Source: Ischnura elegans (Eukaryota; Arthropoda; Insecta; Odonata; Coenagrionidae). Taken from it: a stretch of DNA of 64,000 nucleotides. The stretch's first letter is position 1. The number at the start of each line of letters is the position of its first letter. Where the stretch lies: NCBI RefSeq assembly GCF_921293095.1, contig NC_060246.1, positions 10,248,001 to 10,312,000 of the forward strand, written 5' to 3'. Positions 34,580 to 44,773 of this stretch are shown here, in pieces. Both the position numbers and the translations under genes were made by a program. A model generated the notes under the pieces. The model saw only the letters and a program-made list of their open reading frames with translations. It ran no database searches and had not been told where the DNA came from.

Positions 34580-36195
34580 GCAAGGGACGGAAGGCGACTG
34601 AGACGACTGAAGCTGAGCGAAAGCTCATTATTTATAGCTACTATAATGAATGTAATTCACTGAATCAAATAGGGTGGTTTCCTATTATTTTTTATTGCCT
34701 AAATCGAAAGATTATTACTGCTGAAGTACGCATTTCACACTTTTAGGTTTTAAATGACGATATCTATTTTTAGCGATTAAATGAAAAGTGAAAAGTTTCA
34801 AGCGCGCGAAAACGCGACGGCTAAATATGAATGCTGGGAAAAGCCCGCGTGACGTCATTCTGATTCCCGCTATCGCCGGGTGAGGTAACCTTGCGGCGAT
34901 GATATGTGCGCCGCTGCGATGCAGGTTAGCAGAGTATCCTGCTAGCAGCTATCGCTTTGCCTAAATATGGATTATTAATACCTTATCAAGCGAAGGAAAC
35001 TTTCCGACCATAGGCAGTTTCAATGGGTGATTATTAAGACACGTTTCCCTTAGCTCTGTGCCTCATGCATGCATTGGTAATCTCAGACGATGTAAAACTC
35101 CTATCTACTCGTATAGCAACTAGGTCCCCGTGACGTCACGTGGAGTGGCATCGCATGGGCGCCTATCTGGCCTTTTTCAAATGATGTTAAAATTGACCAT
35201 TGCCATTCGTCTGAACTGGGATTTCTAAAGCCAAATAATTGGTATATTATGAATACACTAATGGTGGGTAGCGAATCGCAATCAATGCCTTTCGTTTTCT
35301 TTGATGAAGGAAACTACCCAATTACTGGACTTGTCAAACGACCTAGGTCAACTGTCTACGGCAGAGTAAATTGGTTCGGGAATACCAAGACTGTTCTAAA
35401 CAAGCTCCTAAGCGGACGTCCACGGAAATTGACTAACAGTGACACCCATGCGGAGATCAAGAAGGACCTAAAAACCAGCGCTCCCAAGGTAACTGCCGAT
35501 CAAGACAAGTGTGATGCTTACGCATATGTAGGTACCGTCCAGAATGTGTGGAAGCAAAACGGTCACCACGGCCAAGTAGCAAGGAGGAGAATGCCGTGTA
35601 TCAGCGTAGTCAATCGCAAGAGGCAGGTGGATTTCGCTCAGGAACATCAATCTGAGCCTTTAGAGCAGTGGTATCGCGTGATTTTCGCTGACGAGAGCAA
35701 GTACAAAATATTCTGATCCGATGGTCATCAAATGATGAGGCGTCGGAACAATACTGAGCTCGATCCCAAGACCATGAAAGCAAAAGTGAAAGCAAATGGG
35801 GTTGGTTCTGAGATGGTGTGGGGGTCTATGGGCTCGTCTGGAGTGGGTAAACTGCACTTTGTGGAAGGGATCATGGACCGCAAGATCTAAATCGACATAC
35901 TGAAGCAAAATTTGTTACTTAGTACTGATAAAATGGGACTGAGAAACAAATTTACATTTCAACAGGACAATGAGCCAAAACTCAAGGCAAAGAATACAAT
36001 GCTGTGGATCAAGCATAACACACCCGAGATACAAATAGGGTAAAGGCAAATATAAAACATGAATGACCTCAAGATTTCCTTGTTAGAAGAATGGAAAAAA
36101 TACCCACTATTGTTACATCAAAATTGGTCCATTCAATGTCAAATCGCCTTCAGGGAGTCCTGAAAACCAAAAGGAATGCCACAAAATACTAATTA
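34580..36195 (+). pseudogene. Tc1-type DDE transposase, inactivated
   Basis: The helix-turn-helix region starts TETTEAERKLIIYSYYNECN, is interrupted by family B copy 4, and resumes TGLVKRPRSTVYGRV...SGRPRKLT. The catalytic part shows VIFADESKYKIF (first Asp), then SEMVWGSMGSSGVGKLHF, and FTFQQDNEPKLKAKN (second Asp; usual DPKH altered). The DLNPIE block with the third acidic residue is deleted, while the tail LLEEWKKYP persists in another frame. In-frame stops occur at 35716 and near 35887. It is not functional. Confidence 0.88.
34671..35320 (+). mobile_element. MITE family B, copy 4 (650 bp)
   Basis: AGGGTGGTTTCC to GGAAACTACCCA, flanked by AT. Excision of the element plus one AT joins ...SLNQI to TGLVKRPRST in frame, which is the expected Tc1 transposase sequence. 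Confidence 0.88.
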
Positions 36196-36724
36196 TCGCG
36201 TGAAGTGTGTCTTACGGCTTCATTTAATTTGAAACTTTCAGGTGTCCGAATATATTTTGTGCGACACATTTTAAGTTGTTTTTCTATTTTGTTTAAATTT
36301 TCGAAATTTTATTATTTGTTGCTGTTGATGCAGTGCATACACAAATAAAGGGCATCTATAGTACACACTAAGAATCATTTCAAGCCGAAGACATAAGCGT
36401 AACACAAAAAAATGAAAATTTTAGCTGTCCGAATACTTTTTGCACCCACTGTATGTGTAGGGTATGTATGGGTAGGTAGGGAGTAAAAAAAACTACACAG
36501 ATATCTGAGAAGGATATCTTAACGTTTCGGAATACGTGGAATCCTTGACGTATTGCTCTTCATAAATCTTTGCGAAAATAACACCCCTCCTCTGATCCCC
36601 GTCCTTACTTCGTCAAATACGTTTATATATGGATACGGCGAACAAAGATTATATGGAAAATAAACATTAAAATCTATGTTTGTTTCATTTCATGGAACTA
36701 TATCGCGCATGCGTTCATTAGTAT

Positions 36725-36987
36725 CAGTGGTGTAACAATGGGGGTGTGAGGGATTGAATCATCCCCCAAAGCCTCAGAGAAATAAAAAAAATATTTAAAA
36801 CTACTGTTTAGTTTTGACATATAGTGACTGCATCAACTATAAAGTTCAACTTTTAGGGTCGAAATAATGTAAAATGCATTTCCAGGCATATCAATTTTCG
36901 AATATTTTACCAGATTTAGTCTAAGGGGAGAAGTCGCCACCCCAGGCCAACCCATTCCCCCGAGGCATATTCCTAAATACGTCACTG
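36725..36987. mobile_element. hAT-type MITE (263 bp)
   Basis: CAGTGGTGTAACAATGGGGG to CCTAAATACGTCACTG. Flanks ATTAGTAT and ATTAAGAT match at 6 of 8 bases. Confidence 0.65.
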
Positions 36988-36991
36988 ATTA

Positions 36992-37170
36992 AGATGATAT
37001 TGCAGAACAAGAATTCACGTGTTCTTTGCACATTAGATCGTAAAAGAGAATCCATAAACGCCGATAGTGATTTTATCTGCCTCAAGAACTTTTGATTTTC
37101 AACTACAGGAAATAAATGTGCACATTATTAAACCATGGTTATGAGTATTTGAAGACATGAATCAAACTTT
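36992..37170 (+). repeat. Left copy of a large inverted repeat around the Transib locus
   Basis: GATGATATTGCAGAACAAGAATTC, GAACTTTTGATTTTCAA and GGTTATGAGTATTTGAAGACATGA reappear in inverse orientation and order at 41883-42203. The right copy carries about 150 bp of extra sequence. Confidence 0.7.
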
Positions 37171-37952
37171 TGTGCAATCTCTTTCACGGTAATTCACGCT
37201 CTCAGGAAATCAATGGGTTCGTAAACCAATTTTCTTTTTTGTTAATTGGGATAGAGTTGAAAAAATAAGTAGACACTTTTGATGATAAGTTGGTGGCGTC
37301 ATCAACTCATCTCTTGTGTTTCACCACATCTCTGCTTCTCCTCAGTGTAGCGCATGGGCCTCGTTATCGTTTACTCTTTTGCCTGAGCGACTCTCTTAGA
37401 CTCAACCAAAGGTTCTCCCATACTGAGTAAATGAACCCGAGCTCTAATGACGTCACCAACTCATGAAAAGTGAGAGGAGGGATTGTCACGTGTTCTTATT
37501 CCGAATTCGCATTAGAGTGGCTGAAGCGGAGAATATGTTTTTTCGTCGTAAGGTGACGTCTTTCCTCTGCCTCATCATTTCACTGAATGCGATTTCGGTC
37601 TGACTAGTGAACGACCCCTTCAAAACTGCAAACTTGCAGATTTGGTTTATCGTCTAAATGAACATTTCTAGGGAGAAATAACAAACGAAATCATGAATAA
37701 AATGCGAAATTAAAAAAAAACAAGTAAAATAAGGAAATAAAGTGTTTTTCCTCACGAATGAAGTTTCTGAGTTTGTATTCGTGATTTGCGAATGAGACTC
37801 AGCGTGGCGGAAATTTCCTGCGCGGATCATGGATTTCTCCGAGCACATCAATGGTCATTGAATGCACGAGGAGTGAAATGCGAAGTGCGAAGGTGGACGG
37901 CAGGCTCTCGTCGTCGGGAGATGTGCCAGGTGATCGGGGGATGTAGTAGGGG
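37171..37952. other. Unassigned DNA left of the Transib element
   Basis: No gene is recognised. It ends with a G-rich patch and the left target duplication CGGGG at 37953-37957. Confidence 0.35.
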
Positions 37953-37957
37953 CGGGG

Positions 37958-37996
37958 CACAGTGGGGCGAAAACCGTTTTGGTCTGCCAAAACCCT
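37958..37996 (+). repeat. Left Transib terminal repeat, RSS-like
   Basis: Heptamer CACAGTG, a spacer of 22-23 bp, then CCAAAACCC, comparable to the RSS nonamer ACAAAAACC. The match to the nonamer is partial. Confidence 0.7.
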
Positions 37997-38505
37997 AAAA
38001 TTCATAATGTCCGGATTTTATTTAAATTTTTTTCTTAGGTATTATAATGTCAAGAGCAATGGAATCTGAAGAAATATTTCCGTTTCAATCATTAATGTAG
38101 AGACAGCAACCCTACAAACATGAGTGATGCAGAAATGCATCGCCAGCACGCGCAGATTTTGGTTTTATTCGTCAAGTTCTTCACGGCCACTGCTAAGTAC
38201 CAGCAAAAAGTGTTTCTATCCACGAGATAACCAATACTTGACGATCACTACCTTTAAATATCAGACCCTAGTACTTCTAGAAGAAGTCATTTTTTGGGCC
38301 TTCATAACATGTGCTACAAGTTTCAGAATAACACAAAATGTCACTTGAGCTACAAAAAATGTCTAACGATGTCGGATCGATATATTACTTTGAATCAAAT
38401 GGTTGTTATGTGCTCGAAGAGCCAGAAAAAAATTGGGTGCTGGTTCGCGCAGGTTTTTGAGATAATTGCTTTAGAGTGCAACTATGTATTACTTTGGTAA
38501 GCGCT

Positions 38506-38523
38506 CCGCGGCGCGCGCCGCGG
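38506..38523. repeat. Perfect 18-bp GC palindrome inside the Transib 5' region
   Basis: CCGCGGCGCGCGCCGCGG is its own reverse complement. It lies in AT-rich surroundings, directly after a GTAAGC donor-like sequence and 130 bp before the transposase start. Confidence 0.85.
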
Positions 38524-38654
38524 TATAGGCAGCAACAAAACCTCTCACATATCGCCACCGAGAAGATTTTGTCCATTACTTTTTCGCTGGTGATTGAGAT
38601 AGATAGGGCCAGTGGTAGTAGGGTTCTCCGGTGTTCTAAAACGTGCTCGTGGTT

Positions 38655-40838
38655 ATGTTAACGATATCGAGGCATGAGTTACATAAGCTGTTGATGACGG
38701 AAAAACGTCTTCCATGGGAAGAACGTTACCAGCGTGTGTATCTTCATTTGGATGAAGTATTTGGTTTTCCCAAAGACAATGTGATAGAGGAGAAAATGAA
38801 AAGGACGGTGCGGCGGCTTTGTGGGGAAGTGCGAAAGAAATGGATGGAATCTCACCGCATTGAAAAGGACTTTCTTCGCTACCATGGAGATTGGCTGGAT
38901 GCGAAAATTGTAATTAATATTCCTGGAACTACAAAAACGACCACAAAAACTTCAGGTATTTATAATATTTTCAACGTAATAATTTTTTATTTAGATTCTA
39001 ATTAAAATATTTTGATCGATATATTACTAGTACTGTTGCACACTTTAATGTATTTGTATGTTCAATCAAATTGCTGATTAAATTTTTGCAGGCAGCGGTC
39101 GGCCAAGAAGAGGCTTTGAGGAGAGTAGCTACCGCAGTAAGATGAGAATGGTGGAGGAAATGACGGCAACTACGAGTACACCGGCCCTAACTTTTGCGAC
39201 CGAAAAGGCTCTCCGTGCTCAAGGCAGGGATGCAGAGGCTGGACTGGTGAAAGAAGCTCTCCACTCTACTCCCACTCAAGCATCAAAAATAGTAAATGCT
39301 TGGAAAAAGTCTCAGTCGAAAGAGAGTAAGTTCATCCATCCATACTCCCCTGAAGAAGCCCTTGCTCGCATGATTGAAGCCGATTTGTCTCGCAAATCAT
39401 ATCAAACCTTACGATCGCAGGCGATAGAAAGGGGATCAGATTTATATCCCTCTTATAAGAAGTTCCTTTTAGCCAAACAGAATTGTTATCCGTGCAACAC
39501 TGCGGTCATAATCACTGAACGTAAGGCTGAAGTTAACGTACAGGCCTTACTTGACATAACTGTTTCCAGAATCGCCATGCTGCAAGCGGACGTTATGGAG
39601 ACCCTTTCTCCCATCGTTCTCCAAAATTTACATTTGATCTGCAAGTGGGGGCTTGATAGTAGCAGCTCCCAATCTATGTACAAACAGGTCTCTAAAGACA
39701 ACTTTATCGACAGTGTTCTTATAATGACGTGTGTCGTCCCTCTTCAGTTGTACTACAAAGAAGACAATAGTGCAAAGGTAGTGGTGTGGCAGAATGTTCG
39801 CCTTTCATCTACAAGGTATTGCAGGATTTTAAAGCCAGAGTTTAAAAAAGAAAATAAGGAAACAATACTTAATGAACAGCAAAACGTTCAGACACAAATT
39901 GATGGACTAGAACCTTAGAATGTTGTCATACCGAGTTGTGGTCCTATTCAAGTACGCCATACAATGATAATGTCAATGATTGACCGTAAGGTATGCAACG
40001 CCATTACACACACTTCGTCTCAACGGTGCTGCCTTTGTGGTGCATTCCCCCGGGAAATGAACAACATCGACAAAGTTCTGGAAAGGGGATTTAATACAGA
40101 ATCGTTTCGATATGGACTTTCAACTCTGCATACCTATATTCGATTCTTTGAATGGCTTTTACGCGTTAGCTACCGGTTAGAGACTCTAGCATGAAAAAAA
40201 ACTACAGATACTAAAGACCTAATACAGAGAAGGAAAATTGAAATTCAAAAAAGTTCAAGTCTGAGACGGGTCTTCTAGTAGACATCGTCAAGCAAGGTAG
40301 CGGCAATAGTAACGACGGAAATGCTGCGAGTCGTTTCTTCCTGAACGCTTCAAAGTCAGCCGCAGTAACTGAATTAGATGAGGAACTAATTAGCCGGTGT
40401 GACACAATCCCACGAAGTCTCTCCTGTGGTTACGCTGTTAATGTGCAAGCATTCCAAAAGTATGCAATTCATACAGCTAGGCACTGTGCCCGTCTCTACC
40501 CATGGTATCTAATGCCCGCATCAGTTCACCGAATATTAATTCATGGTTCGGATGTAATAGCAGTTGCACTTCTTCCCATCGGAATGTTAAGTGAAGAGGC
40601 TATGGAGGCGCGCAATAAAGATTTCAGGAGATTCCGGGAAAAAAGATGCAGAAAAATCTCCAGAGAAGATATTAATAGAGATCTTTTCAACATTTTAATG
40701 GTATCGTCAGATCCACTTATCTCATCCTTGCGGCCATTACCTCCGAGAAAGAATGGAAGTCTAAAACCGGATGTCTGCGCTCTTCTTCAGAGTGTTAGCA
40801 GATCTACAACGGACAGTGAAAGCGAAGACAGCGATTAA
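38655..40838 (+). pseudogene. Transib / RAG1-core-like transposase, two exons, inactivated
   Basis: Exon 1 is 38655-38955 and exon 2 starts at 39092, with a GT-AG intron of 136 bp; the phases fit (G + GC). The coding length is about 680 residues, normal for Transib. At the junction GSGRPRRGFEESSYRSK resembles the GGRPR nonamer-binding motif of RAG1. Further blocks are CKWGLDSSSSQSMYKQ (candidate first Asp, residue 289), VVVWQNVRLSSTRYCR, MIDRKVCNAI and CCLCG (Zn-type cysteines). Then come GSGNSNDGNAASRFF (candidate second Asp, codon at 40314) and LSEEAMEARNKDFRRFREKR (candidate Glu, codon at 40605), the last resembling RAG1 NKLFRRFRK. Breaks are in-frame TAG at 39916, TGA at 40192 and a frameshift in the A-run near 40250. 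The start at 38655 is the first ATG after an in-frame TAA at 38637. Confidence 0.9.
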
Positions 40839-41288
40839 TACAAATTCAAAGTGAATCAAATTTTTTTCTGATATATGTTTAAGAATTTGTTTAGCGTTTA
40901 ACTTGTTAATATTAGAATTTATTTTGAAAAAGGGTATTATCTGTATTAAGAAGTGATCAATTTGATATTTTACTTAAAATTTATGTAGTGAAAGCTATAT
41001 TGGAAGTTGAATTTTTATACCTTAAACTATTATTTGTCTTGTAAAACAATATTTATAAAATTTATAAACATATAAATGTGATTATAAATGTCCACGTGTT
41101 ATTCTCTAGGTTATTATATGATATTATTTCCGTTCTCAGTAAAAAAAACATTAAAAGTTCAATGCAAATTTTTTAATTTGTTTATAATTTTTCCGCTTTT
41201 CCTTTTCTTAAAATTTAATTGCATATTCCTAATTACCAGCCCATAATATGCAATCATATGAATTTTTATGTAAATCAGACAAGTCCTT

Positions 41289-41327
41289 GATATTTTGCCG
41301 ACTTTCTCCGAATTTGGCCCCACTGTG
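41289..41327 (-). repeat. Right Transib terminal repeat, RSS-like
   Basis: On the - strand, CACAGTGGGGCCAAATTCGG, with GCAAAATAT at the same 22-23 bp distance from the heptamer as in the left end. Confidence 0.7.
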
Positions 41328-41375
41328 CGGGGGTTCGGAAAACGGAAGAGTCCGGATCTATTTATTTTACGAAAT

Positions 41376-41886
41376 CTATCCCAATAAACAAACAAATGGA
41401 ACAATTGGTGAACGAACCCACTGGTTTTCCTTAAATTTGGAATTGCCGTGAAAGAGAATGCAATTGCAAGTTTGAGTTTTAAAATTTCTATTTTTTAATT
41501 TTAACTAAATCTATCCCAATAAACAAAAAAATGGAAAAAAATTGGTGAACGAACCCACTGGTTTTCCTTAAATTTGGAATTGCCGTGAAAGAGAATGCAA
41601 TTGCAAGTTTGAGTTTTAAAATTTCTATTTTTTAATTTTAACTAAATCTATCCCAATAAACAAAAAAATGGAAAAAATTGGTGAACGAACCCACTGGTTT
41701 TCCTTAAATTTGGAATTGCCGTGAAAGAGAATGCAATTGCAAGTTTGAGTTTTAAAATTTCTATTTTTTAATTTTAACTAAATCTATCCCAATAAACAAA
41801 AAAATGGAAAAATTGGAGAACGAACCCACTGGTTTTCCTTAAATTTGGAATTGCCGTGAAGGAGAATGCAAATGCAAGTTTGAGTC
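41376..41886 (+). repeat. Tandem repeat, unit of about 136 bp, 3.8 copies
   Basis: Units start with CTATCCCAATAAAC at 41376, 41511, 41648 and 41784. Each contains GTGAACGAACCCACTGG, TTAAATTTGGAATTGCCGTG and AGAGAATGCAATTGCAAG. Copies 2 to 4 are nearly identical; copy 1 is more diverged. The array begins 44 bp after the Transib target duplication. Confidence 0.95.
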
Positions 41887-42203
41887 ATGTCTTCAAATAC
41901 TCATAACCACATGCAATGCTAACATTTGAAAATCAAAAGTTTATGAGCCGCCTAAAATCGCCATCAGCTTTTACTGCCTCGGAAAGACATTAGGGATTGA
42001 TTAGGGTTAGGAATTAATTGCTACGCTAATTAGTATGTCGAGGAAAAATAGACTTCAGTTATGAAGTAATAACCGCATGTTTTCAGTGGAGAAAATTTTC
42101 AAGTTGCGAGTAAAGTAGATTAGAGGCAAAAGTAGATTAGAGAAACTCTCTAACGATCTCATCTCCAGGTACCCGAGAATTCTTGTTCTGCAATATCACC
42201 CTA
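41883..42203 (-). repeat. Right copy of the large inverted repeat
   Basis: Inverse homologue of 36992-37170, starting TCATGTCTTCAAATACTCAT and ending GAATTCTTGTTCTGCAATATC. It includes an inserted segment at about 41990-42130 that is duplicated at 42957-43080. Confidence 0.7.
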
Positions 42204-42956
42204 ATGATCTCACGGGAGGTTTCATCTCCGTGGAATGAATCAAAGATAAACTTTACTGTTAATTTTCTTAATCAACTTCATTATATGTACCCGCATCTGA
42301 AAGTATTTGATATAATAACATCCAATTATTGTACAAAAGGGTTCCAAAAGAGGGTCAGCGGTGAGAAACGAGGCGACCAGGGTCTCGGGGGTGTGTGGAG
42401 GGGTGGGGAGAATGGTCTCTTCCATTTTCGCAAATACTCTGTCTCAATCCTCGATTTCAATGACATTTCTCACGCACCCCTTCCCCCAAAACACGATTCT
42501 CGCCCTCGATTAGCAGAACAATGAAGTCGTCGCTCCGCGCACAAGGTTACGCCACGAACGCCCGGCTTTCAAAATTCGGTTTTGCCGACCGCAATTACTG
42601 CCCTTAATTACTTATAAATCTTCATTTCCGAAGCTGAGGCCACTGGAGGTGGAAGACAATGCCTTGGCGTTAGTTTCCAAGTCAACAAAAGGGACTGGCC
42701 ATTTTTAATATGGATGAATGGATTTTTCTCGCCTCGGGAAATGGCATTCCGATCAAGATAAGTGCAAAGCAGACCGCTCCAGCAGCTTCATGAATTATGA
42801 ATTAACACGATAGTAAACGGTGCAAAAATCCGTGTGATTTGGCATGGAAAGAGCAGTAGAAAATTTGCGGATTACAACGTGGGACTTCTCAAATCGTAGC
42901 ATAAATGAATACCGTCTATCGATAATCAACACTGCTTCGATCAGGGCGTATTCTGT
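42204..42956. other. Unassigned DNA
   Basis: An open frame at 42183-42524 + has no known domain. No RNA gene or repeat copy is seen. Confidence 0.3.
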
Positions 42957-43080
42957 TTAGGGATTGATTGTTACGCTGCTTAGCATGTTGAGGGATAAAA
43001 GGAATACGATTATCAGGGAATAACTGCATGTTTTACAGAGGAGAAAATTGTCATATTGCGAGTAAAGTAAACTAGAGTCT
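42957..43080 (+). repeat. Direct repeat of 41990-42130
   Basis: Shared order: AGGGATTGATT, TTACGCTG, ATGTTGAGG..AAA, CTGCATGTTTT, GGAGAAAATT, TTGCGAGTAAAGTA. Identity is moderate. Confidence 0.6.
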
Positions 43081-43291
43081 GCAGGAACTCTGAGACGCAG
43101 AAGACCAACAAAAATTAATACTTACAACAAAGTCATTTAAAAATCGACGAAGAATAATAATAATGGCCAAAGAAGGATTCTGGGTTCCTTAATAATATGA
43201 GAAGAACATCAGCAGCTTCCTGCTTAGCGGAGTAAAGACTAACTACGATCCTGGTAAAAAGGCCAGTTACTTCCCCTGGGCAATCAACATT

Positions 43292-43952
43292 AGAGTGGTT
43301 TCCTATTATGTTTTATTGCCTAAATCGAAAGATTATTACTCCTGGAGTACGAATTTTAAACTTTTAGATTTTTAAATGACGATATATATTTTTTGCGATT
43401 AAATGAAAAGTGAAAATTTTCAAGCGCGTGAAAACGCGACGGCTAAGTATGAATGCTGGGAAAAGCCCGTGTGACGTCATTCTGGTTCCCACTTTCGCTG
43501 TGTGAGGTGACCTTGGGGCGAGGACATGTGCGCCGCTGCGATGCAGGCTGCTAACAGATAGCAGAGTACCCTGCTAGCAGGTAACGCTTGACTTAAATAA
43601 GGATTATTAATACCCTATCAAACGAAGGAAACTTTCCAACCTCAGCCAGTTTTAATAGGTAATTATTAAGAGATATTTCCCTGAGCTCTGTGCCTTGTGC
43701 GTGCATTGGTAATCTCAGGCGATGTAAAACTCATATCTACTCGTATAGAAACTAGGTCCCTGTGACGTCACGTGGAGTGGCATCGCATGGGCGCTAATCT
43801 GGCGTTTTTCAAATGAGGTTAAAATTGACAATTGCCATTCGTCTAAACTGGGATTTCTAAAAGCAAATAATTTGTATATTATGAATACACTAATGGTGGG
43901 TAACGAATCGCAATCAATGCATTTCGTTTCCTTTGATGAATGAAACTACCCT
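43292..43952 (+). mobile_element. MITE family B, copy 5 (661 bp)
   Basis: AGAGTGGTTTCCTATTATG to TGAAACTACCCT, collinear with the other copies. The flanking AT pair is not preserved (TT on each side). Confidence 0.8.
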
Positions 43953-44508
43953 TTTGCCGACCAATCTCTGAAGTTAAGAAAAACATACAGGGATTGTGTA
44001 CGAAAGTGTCCAAATCACTTATCACTCGAATTGGGAGTCGGGATGCTCCATTTCTTTTCAAGCGACCCAATATACCCTGGCGACCTTGCTGTCCGTTCAG
44101 CTCGTGATGAAAAAAAATGTAAGCGGACGGGATAATGTTGGTGAGTGATTTGATTCGTGTATACGAGGAAGTGGTGCGGCAGGAAGACCTCGAAAAAGCA
44201 ATATATTTCCCGACGTTAAGACAGAGGCTGGTATGTGAGGCCACGGTACCGCAAGAATAACATCTCCGAAAGGGCGTCTCGCGACCATTACTCGATGCGC
44301 TTCCTTCCATTGAAGTCAATGCATTCGCGTGAAACGAACGACGGGAACGCATCAATGGATGGAAGTAATGAGGACGACGGGGAGAGGATGTACTCAGGAT
44401 GACGATTTTCACTGGTTGTATTATACAACTAAAAAAGGGTATTCTAAGATGATTAAGACGCTGTTCGGGCGACTCTAGGAGTTTGTGAAAAGGGGACTGT
44501 GACGGTTT
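43953..44508. other. Unassigned DNA
   Basis: A long - frame (44571-43879) reads through MITE ends and has no domain. Nothing else is recognised. Confidence 0.3.
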
Positions 44509-44765
44509 CAGTGGCGTAGCCAGGGAGGGGTGCGGGGGGTCCGAACCCCCCCACCACAAATATAAAAACACACTTATTTTCCTTCATAAAAGAAAAGAAA
44601 ATATTAAAAAATCATGAATTTACTAAATATTTTTTTAATAAATAAAGTTATTAATATTATGAAAAGTGTTAAAATTAGTTTAAAATCCATTACATAGAGC
44701 ATTGTTTTTAAAAAAAATTCCCCCCCCCTGGTTTTGGACCCCCCCCAAACGAAATTGCTCCACTG
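44509..44765 (-). mobile_element. hAT-type MITE, family G, copy 3 (257 bp), reverse
   Basis: CAGTGGCGTAGCCAGGGAGG to CGAAATTGCTCCACTG. Flanks GACGGTTT (44501-44508) and GACGGATT (44766-44773) match at 7 of 8 bases. Confidence 0.85.
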
Positions 44766-44773
44766 GACGGATT

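Larger units (their letters stand above)
34216..36451 (+). mobile_element. Tc1-like transposon (about 1.6 kb without the nested MITE)
   Basis: Terminal inverted repeats of 27 identical bases starting CAGTGGGTGCAAAAAGTATT, flanked by TA on each side (34214-34215 and 36452-36453) as expected for Tc1/mariner. Family B copy 4 lies inside. The length without it is about 1584 bp, the usual Tc1 size. Confidence 0.93.
37958..41327 (+). mobile_element. Full-length Transib transposon (3370 bp)
   Basis: Termini are inverted repeats beginning CACAGTGGGGC. The first seven bases equal the V(D)J RSS heptamer. A perfect 5-bp GC-rich target duplication, CGGGG, flanks it (37953-37957 and 41328-41332), the length and composition known for Transib. 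The ends share CAAAA at positions 31-35 in register. The element contains a two-exon transposase of the RAG1/Transib family (38655-40838), and 5' and 3' non-coding parts of about 700 and 490 bp. Known for the family: Transib transposase and the RAG1 core share ancestry. Seen here: ends, duplication and coding blocks all agree. Confidence 0.93.

Noticed and set aside
37958-41327. A domesticated RAG-like host gene rather than a transposon
   Set aside because: Intact terminal repeats, a perfect 5-bp duplication and disabled coding frame point to an ordinary transposon copy.
43879-44571. 230-codon - strand open frame
   Set aside because: It starts inside the end of a family G MITE and finishes in family B copy 5, with no recognised domain between them.
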